Of a stretch of 7,631 bases of DNA, positions 6,016-7,631 are shown one piece after another. The stretch covers positions 1 through 7,631 of the forward strand of contig JBDTLH010000364.1 of NCBI GenBank assembly GCA_039934875.1, written 5' to 3'. Every line of letters begins with the position of its first letter. The stretch's first letter is position 1. Below the pieces are notes generated by a model. That model did not search any database. It was not told the origin of the DNA and saw only the letters and a list, made by a program, of their open reading frames with translations. The translations under genes and the position numbers were made by a program. Source of the DNA: JBDTLH01 sp039934875. GTDB lineage: Bacteria > Acidobacteriota > Terriglobia > Terriglobales > Acidobacteriaceae.

Positions 6016-6803
6016 TACGGAGCGATCGTCTTGATCTTCACCGTGCGCGCGGGAATTCCCACCGAAATGCTGTACGGCGGAATGTCTTTGGTCGCCACCC
6101 CCATTGCGCCCAGCAATCCGTGCTCGGCCACCTTCACGCCGCTCATCACCGTGGCGTGATAAGTGATGCGCGCCTTGGGGCCGATCTCCGTCTGCTCGTT
6201 GGTAATGTCCATCGGATCGTTCAGATCATGCTCATGCGAATAGACGTTGGCGTAATCCGATACCGAGCTTCCCTCGCGGATGGTGATGCCGCCGCGATCA
6301 TCCAGCAGAACATATTTGTGGATGGTGCAGTTGTCTTCAATGATCAGGTTGTACCCGTAGCTGATCTCCACCCCATGAAAAATCTTGACATTGCTGCCAA
6401 GATGCTGGAGCACGTGGCTGGCGATCATGTAGCGCACGCGATAGCCCAGCCAGTGATTAAGCCCCAGCGGTGAGCGGTCATACATCATCCAGAACCAGAT
6501 CAGCGGCTTGCGCACCGCATACTTAGCGGCATCCACGTCGCCGTAATATTCCGGCTCCAGGGTCGCATTGCGCGGATCGAGCGAATACACCGCCGCCTTC
6601 GCCGCCAAGCCTAGCGCCGTCGCCAGCGCCTCCCCGAAGCTCTTGCCGTAATAGATCTCCGCCAGCGCCTCGCGCACGAGCTCGCTGCGTCCGTCCACAT
6701 CGGTGATGTCGGTAAACTTCTGGTCGAGCCCCGCGATCCAGCTCTCAAAGATGCTGTCGGCAGCGCCGCCGGGGAGCAGGGCACGATAAGGAAGGATCGG
6801 CAT
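6015..6803 (-). CDS. Left-handed beta-helix (hexapeptide) acyltransferase
   Basis: A 262-residue soluble protein. The C-terminal part (~138-262) has hexapeptide-type repeats of the left-handed parallel beta-helix fold: NVKIFHGVEISYG, NLIIEDNCTIHKYVLLDD, GITIREGSSVSDYANVYSHEHDL, TEIGPKARITYHATVMSGVKV and HGLLGAMGVATKDIPPYSISVGIPARTVK. The histidines of SHEHDL (189-194) match the catalytic His region of the acetyl/acyltransferase group that includes maltose and serine O-acetyltransferases, and the final VGIPAR is typical. The N-terminal ~135 residues are helical, contain LIWFWMMY (101-108), and I do not recognise them as a named domain. The likely reaction is acyl-CoA-dependent acylation of a sugar or surface polysaccharide; the substrate is unknown and no glycan genes are nearby. 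ATG at 6803 with AAAGG (6813-6817) 9 nt upstream. Stop TAG at 6015-6017. Confidence 0.82.
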   Translation of the reverse strand: MPILPYRALLPGGAADSIFESWIAGLDQKFTDITDVDGRSELVREALAEIYYGKSFGEALATALGLAAKAAVYSLDPRNATLEPEYYGDVDAAKYAVRKPLIWFWMMYDRSPLGLNHWLGYRVRYMIASHVLQHLGSNVKIFHGVEISYGYNLIIEDNCTIHKYVLLDDRGGITIREGSSVSDYANVYSHEHDLNDPMDITNEQTEIGPKARITYHATVMSGVKVAEHGLLGAMGVATKDIPPYSISVGIPARTVKIKTIAP

Positions 6804-6829
6804 AGGCAGTTGCCTTTCAGATCAAAAAG

Positions 6830-6927
6830 TGTGAACTGAATACAAGTTTACAGTTTACAGTTCACGGTCCACGCTTGAGAGGGTTACAGGCGCGAACCTT
6901 GAACTGTAAACCGTCAACTGTAAACTT
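6830..6927. repeat. Opposed heptamer arrays forming a long imperfect hairpin
   Basis: Plus-strand units GTTTACA, GTTTACA, GTTCACG, GTCCACG (6846-6873) are answered across a 15-nt loop by minus-strand units GTTTACA, GTTGACG, GTTTACA, GTTCAAG, GTTCGCG (6925 down to 6891). The arms (6844-6874 and 6890-6927) match at 28 of 31 positions once one 7-bp unit (6912-6918) is treated as an insertion. Two weaker minus-strand units, GTATTCA and GTTCACA, flank the left arm (6830-6843). The element occupies most of the 129-nt gap between the CPBP protease and the acyltransferase. It could act as an RNA hairpin or terminator for the upstream gene, or be a small dispersed palindromic element. The structure is read directly; the role is not known. 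Confidence 0.8.
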
Positions 6928-6932
6928 CTACC

Positions 6933-7631
6933 TCACCCCGCAGCGGCAAAGCTGTGTACCGGTTCTACCTCCGCCGAATGTTTCCAGCACCAGATTGCGA
7001 TCAGCAGCGTGGGAATTACCAGCGCAATTCCGAATTCGCTGGTGAAATATTTCGTGTGTCCGCGCTCGGTGGTGATTTGATCAAAAAACGATTGGATAAT
7101 CGCGTTGTGCGAAGCATGGAGCAAAGCGCAAGGCCAGACGGACTTCGACTTAAGCCGTATCCAGGCAAACAGCACCGCAATCGAGAGCACCATGGCGGAG
7201 AAACAGGCCAGTTCATAAGGCCGCGGCGTTCCCGAGCTGTAGGCGGTAAACAAGATCGCGGGCCAGTGCCACAGCGCCCAGAACGCTCCGCTGAAGAGCG
7301 CTGCGCGGCGGAAGCCCAGCCACTTCGCGAGCTCCGGAACCAGAAATCCCCGCCAGCCAATCTCTTCGCCGGTCGCGGAGATCAAGCCTGCGAGGGTTCC
7401 AACGGTGCCAATGACAACAAATGCGGAGAGCGTCACCGCGAGGCTAGACTGCCCCGGCAAATGGAAGCGCGTGGCGGCGTGATCCAAAAATGTTTGCGCG
7501 GGAACGCCGCCCAATCCGGTAATCCAAACTCCGCCATACGCGACCGTCGCGTAAGCAATCGGGATGAGCCATCCCGCCAGCAGGTACTTCGCCTTGCCCG
7601 GCTTCCATCCGATCTCGCGCAGGCTGCGCCC
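6933..7631 (-). CDS. CPBP/CAAX-type intramembrane metalloprotease (start lies beyond the window)
   Basis: 232 residues are visible and the frame is open to the right edge. A TTG at 7514 could look like a start, but the frame upstream encodes SLREIGWKPGKAKYLLAGWL and LIPIAYATVAYGGVWITGLG, the usual region before the catalytic core in CPBP proteins, so the gene extends further. In visible-residue numbering the three signatures are GEEIGWRGFLVPEL (EE at 89-90, R at 94), FWALWH (H122) and HASHN (H172, N176), all matching the Abi/CPBP glutamic/metalloprotease family related to Rce1. Hydrophobic segments at ~16-39, 65-86, 107-125, 143-157 and 202-216 indicate a multi-pass membrane protein. Bacterial members have few known substrates; some act in bacteriocin immunity or peptide processing, but nothing here supports that role. 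Stop TGA at 6933-6935. Confidence 0.87.
   Translation of the reverse strand, partial: GRSLREIGWKPGKAKYLLAGWLIPIAYATVAYGGVWITGLGGVPAQTFLDHAATRFHLPGQSSLAVTLSAFVVIGTVGTLAGLISATGEEIGWRGFLVPELAKWLGFRRAALFSGAFWALWHWPAILFTAYSSGTPRPYELACFSAMVLSIAVLFAWIRLKSKSVWPCALLHASHNAIIQSFFDQITTERGHTKYFTSEFGIALVIPTLLIAIWCWKHSAEVEPVHSFAAAG

Noticed and set aside
6804..6815. Small dyad AGGCAGTTGCCT next to the acyltransferase start
   Set aside because: 5-bp arms with a 2-nt centre cannot form a stable hairpin, and it is short enough for chance.
7512..7514. TTG at 7514 as the start of the CPBP protease
   Set aside because: The frame stays open to the window edge and encodes CPBP-like sequence upstream, so this is an internal Leu codon.
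6933..7631. Bacteriocin immunity or defence role for the CPBP protein
   Set aside because: No peptide precursor, ABC exporter, defence or toxin gene is visible nearby; family membership alone does not support it.

Overview
The window is ordinary chromosomal DNA from a GC-rich bacterium, most likely an acidobacterium (Terriglobia/Koribacter-like). That assignment is an inference from protein style and gene order: a conserved M50 protease-trpS-scpA-scpB block, a long acidic ScpB, a coiled-coil porin-like outer-membrane protein and RNase J. No database search was possible. No phage, IS element, CRISPR array, tRNA or rRNA was seen.

Layout. The left edge (2-379, + strand) is the C-terminal end of ribonuclease J. 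It faces a long run of minus-strand genes, and a strong hairpin (424-460) sits between the two converging transcription units. Reading the minus strand in the direction of transcription (right to left), the order is: a CPBP/CAAX-type intramembrane metalloprotease open at the right edge (6933-7631); a left-handed beta-helix acyltransferase (6015-6803); an M50 site-2-protease-like membrane peptidase (5251-5952); trpS (4106-5221); scpA (3304-4113); scpB (2417-3289); and a 613-residue outer-membrane beta-barrel protein with an N-terminal coiled coil (494-2335).

How the genes relate. M50-trpS-scpA-scpB is tightly packed (29-nt gap, 8-nt overlap, 14-nt gap) and is probably one operon. ScpA and ScpB are the kleisin and winged-helix partners of the SMC condensin; TrpRS and the protease share the transcript without an obvious mechanistic link. 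The porin lies 81 nt further downstream, behind a small inverted repeat, and has its own strong Shine-Dalgarno sequence, so it may be separately controlled.

The least ordinary features are in gaps and in inserted protein segments. The gap between the acyltransferase and the M50 peptidase consists almost entirely of degenerate 7-bp tandem repeats, from stop codon to start codon. The gap between the CPBP protease and the acyltransferase holds a second, different heptamer array arranged as two opposed arms that can fold into a long hairpin. TrpRS carries a four-cysteine pattern like that of iron-sulfur TrpRS enzymes. ScpB has a large acidic insertion inside its first winged-helix domain and an acidic tail. 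I found no convincing evidence of a wholly new multigene system.
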